A stretch of DNA of 64,000 nt, taken from assembly GCA_017509715.1 (NCBI GenBank), contig JAFWOU010000029.1:1-64000 (forward strand), written 5' to 3'. Below are positions 61,939-64,000 of the stretch, piece by piece. The notes below the pieces were generated by a model. The model was given only the letters and a program-made list of their open reading frames with translations, made no database searches and had not been told where the DNA came from. Source of the stretch: Paludibacteraceae bacterium (GTDB lineage Bacteria > Bacteroidota > Bacteroidia > Bacteroidales > Paludibacteraceae). The first letter of the stretch is position 1; each line of letters begins with the position of its first letter. The translations under genes and the position numbers were made by a program.

Positions 61939-62925
61939 CTAATTCGTTACCGTTTTCAGCACCAGATTCCTCAGGAAGACCTCCATCAGCAGAAGGATCA
62001 GGGCGGCGATCAGGTAGGGCATGAAGTGGTCGGTATGCTTGGCATACTGCTTCACGTGCAGCTTGGTCTTCTCCATCTTGTCGATCTGCTGATACACCTC
62101 CTCCAGGCTCGCGTTGTCCGTGGCGCGGAAATATGTTCCGCCGGTGGTCTGTGCAATCTCCTTGAGCGTCGTCTCGTCAAACTCCGGATCCATGGTCACG
62201 TACTGGATACCCGTCGGGGTCTGTATCGGGATGCGTACCTGCTCGTGCGATCCTACGCCGATGGTATATACACGGATGCCGAACGACTTGGCGATGTCAG
62301 CAGCCGTCTTGGGCGCAATATCACCTCTATTGTTCGATCCGTCCGTAAGCAATATGATGACCTTCGACTTGGTAGGCGACTCTTTGATGCGATTGACGGC
62401 ATTCGCCAGACCCAGACCGATAGCCGTACCGTCTTCTATCATGCCATACTGTACGCCGCCAAAGAGGTTCAGCAGCGCCGTATGGTCCGTGGTCAACGGG
62501 CATTGCGTAAAACTCTCGCCGGCAAATACCACCAGTCCGATCTGGTCGTTCGGACGATTCTTGATAAACTCTCCCGCCACTTTCTTCGCGGCCTCCAGTC
62601 GGTTGGGCTTCAGGTCCTCGGCCAACATCGTACCCGAGATATCGACGGCCATCATGATGTCGATACCCTCGATATCTTCGTTATTATATCGGTTGGTCAA
62701 CTGCGGACGGGCCAAAGCCAAAGTCAACAGGATCACTACGGCTACGCGCAACGCAAACGGTACGTGTAGCAGGTAGAGCCTCAACGACTTGGGTTGACGC
62801 TTGATACTACCCGCGTCGGCTATCTGCAGACTCGCGTCCGCCTTGTGCAGCTCATACCAGTACCAGCCGGCTATAGGCAGCAACAGCAGGAGCAAAAACA
62901 AATATCCCGGATTTGCAAAACTCAT
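61939..62925 (-). CDS. batA: BatA, von Willebrand A domain membrane protein
   Basis: 328 aa: N-terminal helices (about 8-25, 55-72), VWA domain with DISGT in the MIDAS (Thr for the second Ser) and LLTDGSNNRGD, C-terminal helix (about 305-322). Closely related to the next gene product. Overlaps the upstream gene by 4 bp. Confidence 0.92.
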   Translation of the reverse strand: MSFANPGYLFLLLLLLPIAGWYWYELHKADASLQIADAGSIKRQPKSLRLYLLHVPFALRVAVVILLTLALARPQLTNRYNNEDIEGIDIMMAVDISGTMLAEDLKPNRLEAAKKVAGEFIKNRPNDQIGLVVFAGESFTQCPLTTDHTALLNLFGGVQYGMIEDGTAIGLGLANAVNRIKESPTKSKVIILLTDGSNNRGDIAPKTAADIAKSFGIRVYTIGVGSHEQVRIPIQTPTGIQYVTMDPEFDETTLKEIAQTTGGTYFRATDNASLEEVYQQIDKMEKTKLHVKQYAKHTDHFMPYLIAALILLLMEVFLRNLVLKTVTN

Positions 62926-63854
62926 TTCTTACCCTCCGTATTTTCCGATTCATTTTCCGTTTCCTTGGGCGTCGTCTCCTTGACGAAGCGATAAGCCGTC
63001 TGTAGCGACCGCTCGTTCTCGTCCGGCGTCGTGGTCCACTTGGCAAATTTCACCAGGTCGGCCAACTTGAGCGTCGATTTCAGTTCGTCGTACAGCTCAT
63101 GGGAATTGTCCATTTTCCATTTGCCGTTTTCCATCAGCAGCGCTCGCAACTCCCGGAGCGTCTCGTCGCTGGTCTTCTCGGTGGACATCACGCCAAAGCG
63201 GCGTCCGATATACTCACGAATGACATCGGTCAGTTCGGTCTGGTAGAGCTTGATCTCGCCCTGTTGCCAGATCTTCTCGGCCTCAATCTGCTGCAGTTTC
63301 TCCAGCGCCACTTCCTCAGCGGGACGCAGCGGTATTTGCGGCGCCTCATCTTCGCCCTCTTTCTTGCGCATGTATTTCCATACGATATACGCAATACCGC
63401 CTATAACGGTCAGCACAAGTAACCCGAGCAAAATCCAGCGAATAATACCCCACCACCATATTGGCACGTCTTCGCGGTCCTTGATATCCGCGATCGCCAT
63501 CGTGGTGTCCATCTCAAAGGGTTGCACCACGTTCAGGCTCATCGCCTCTGATCGGAAGGTGTCCTTGCCGCTCACGACGGCTACGGGCGGGATGGCATAC
63601 AGCGAGTCCTTAAAACTGGTGAGCGTCAGGGTCTGACTCAGTTGGCGCTGACCATCCGGCGTCTGCGTAGTATCCACCTTGCCGGCCCGGACCACCTCGA
63701 TACCCTCGATCAGTTCTTGCCCGATCTTGGGCATCTCCACTTGCTCCGTCGGATCGCATACTACCTGTATGTGCATGTCGGTCTGGTCGCCCAACATGAT
63801 CATCGTCGAGTCGATCGACGCACTCACCACTATGCTTAATAAAAGACTTAGCAT
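62922..63854 (-). CDS. Bat-operon membrane protein of unknown function
   Basis: 310 aa. A signal-like N-terminus, an extracytoplasmic beta domain (about 20-135), one membrane helix (about 148-172) and a charged cytoplasmic helical tail. A protein of this layout normally sits between the DUF58 and batA genes. Residues about 240-249 (MENGKWKMDN) are encoded by four 7-bp repeats. Confidence 0.85.
   Translation of the reverse strand: MLSLLLSIVVSASIDSTMIMLGDQTDMHIQVVCDPTEQVEMPKIGQELIEGIEVVRAGKVDTTQTPDGQRQLSQTLTLTSFKDSLYAIPPVAVVSGKDTFRSEAMSLNVVQPFEMDTTMAIADIKDREDVPIWWWGIIRWILLGLLVLTVIGGIAYIVWKYMRKKEGEDEAPQIPLRPAEEVALEKLQQIEAEKIWQQGEIKLYQTELTDVIREYIGRRFGVMSTEKTSDETLRELRALLMENGKWKMDNSHELYDELKSTLKLADLVKFAKWTTTPDENERSLQTAYRFVKETTPKETENESENTEGKK
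63110..63137. repeat. In-frame heptamers CCATTTT/CCGTTTT
   Basis: CCATTTT, CCATTTG, CCGTTTT, CCATCAG: four units inside the gene upstream of batA. A weaker related pair lies near its stop (62941-62966). Confidence 0.75.
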
Positions 63855-63918
63855 CTACTAATAAACTTATAAACCAATAAACTAATCAACTAATCAACTA
63901 ATCAACCAATCAACTATT
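63855..63918. repeat. Octamer array AACTAATC/AACCAATC
   Basis: Five to six units of mostly 8 bp run from the batA-upstream gene start to the DUF58 stop and beyond. Related to the AACTAAT units at 25682. Confidence 0.88.
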
Positions 63919-64000
63919 GAACAATCTCATCAACCCCTTGACGTAGTCCTCATCCGTTCGGATGCTCACTTGGCGCACGCCTGTGCGGGTCATGAGCGCC
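63910..64000 (-). CDS. DUF58 family protein, C-terminal fragment (cut by window edge)
   Basis: Only the last 29 codons are inside the window. They end with TDEDYVKGLMRLFNS, matching the usual C-terminus of DUF58 proteins encoded upstream of batA. The last residues and stop codon are formed by the AACTAATC array. The N-terminal part lies beyond the window. Confidence 0.8.
   Translation of the reverse strand, partial: ALMTRTGVRQVSIRTDEDYVKGLMRLFNS

Overview
ORGANISM. The window reads as one contiguous chromosomal segment of a Bacteroidota bacterium, most likely order Bacteroidales; I cannot place the family. The evidence is the recurring Bacteroidota promoter form (TTG near -33, about 20 bp, then TAnnTTTG near -7), the absence of Shine-Dalgarno signals, and several characteristic gene sets: the Bat aerotolerance operon, pdxJ-exbB-exbD-tonB divergent from nadK, an OmpA protein with thrombospondin-3 repeats, BspA-like leucine-rich-repeat proteins, a PCMD protein and a queFCDE operon. 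No rRNA, tRNA, CRISPR array, intact insertion sequence or complete prophage was recognised. LAYOUT. 1-8.4 kb: a Na/Pi cotransporter, then a minus-strand run with an SprT-like protein, an exported nuclease/phosphatase-fold protein, two LRR proteins around a coiled-coil membrane protein, and a large TPR protein. 8.4-15 kb: an MBL-fold hydrolase, rsmG, a YebC-family regulator, an OmpA/TSP3 outer-membrane protein and a large lipoprotein. 15-22.2 kb: a RecD-like helicase, the SRP RNA gene (ffs), a subtilase, an RlmD-type methyltransferase and an amidase-like exported protein. 22.4-27.1 kb, plus strand: cdd, an LptF/G-type permease, ribBA and a Ser/Thr/Gly-rich exported protein. 27.2-31.8 kb: two exported GH13 amylases and a GNAT protein. 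31.8-34.3 kb: an AT-rich, gene-poor accessory patch with two unrecognised genes, palindromes and 11-bp repeats. 34.3-40 kb: an M20 dipeptidase, secA and a barrel-like protein. 40-46.9 kb: an HD protein, fmt, lgt and nadK, divergent from pdxJ, exbB, exbD, tonB and a DJ-1 protein. 46.9-51.6 kb: an esterase, a PCMD protein, a GT4 glycosyltransferase and an AraC regulator. 51.6-54.7 kb: queFCDE and a DUF2520 protein. 54.7-64 kb: groES-groEL and the Bat operon, cut by the window edge inside a DUF58 gene. HOW GENES WORK TOGETHER. QueD, QueE and QueC make preQ0 and QueF reduces it to preQ1 for queuosine. ExbB, ExbD and TonB form an energy-transducing complex. The DUF58/BatA-E set is a membrane complex linked to stress and oxygen tolerance. 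The two amylases with the esterase and PCMD genes suggest glycan use at the cell surface. MOST UNUSUAL FEATURE. About thirty short tandem arrays are scattered through the window. Most have 7-bp units, with several distinct near-degenerate families; others have 9-bp units carrying CTAG. They fill spacers between genes, often touching start or stop codons, and they also occur in frame inside conserved enzymes (RibBA, Fmt, QueE, NadK, RlmD, an M20 peptidase, a RecD-like helicase, an HD protein, a GT4 enzyme). Some sit beside short palindromes that recur elsewhere, two copies of which are inside genes. The pattern resembles the heptameric STRR repeats of cyanobacteria but has many more families and enters coding sequence. 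A second candidate is a short leader before queF that can fold into an H-type pseudoknot.
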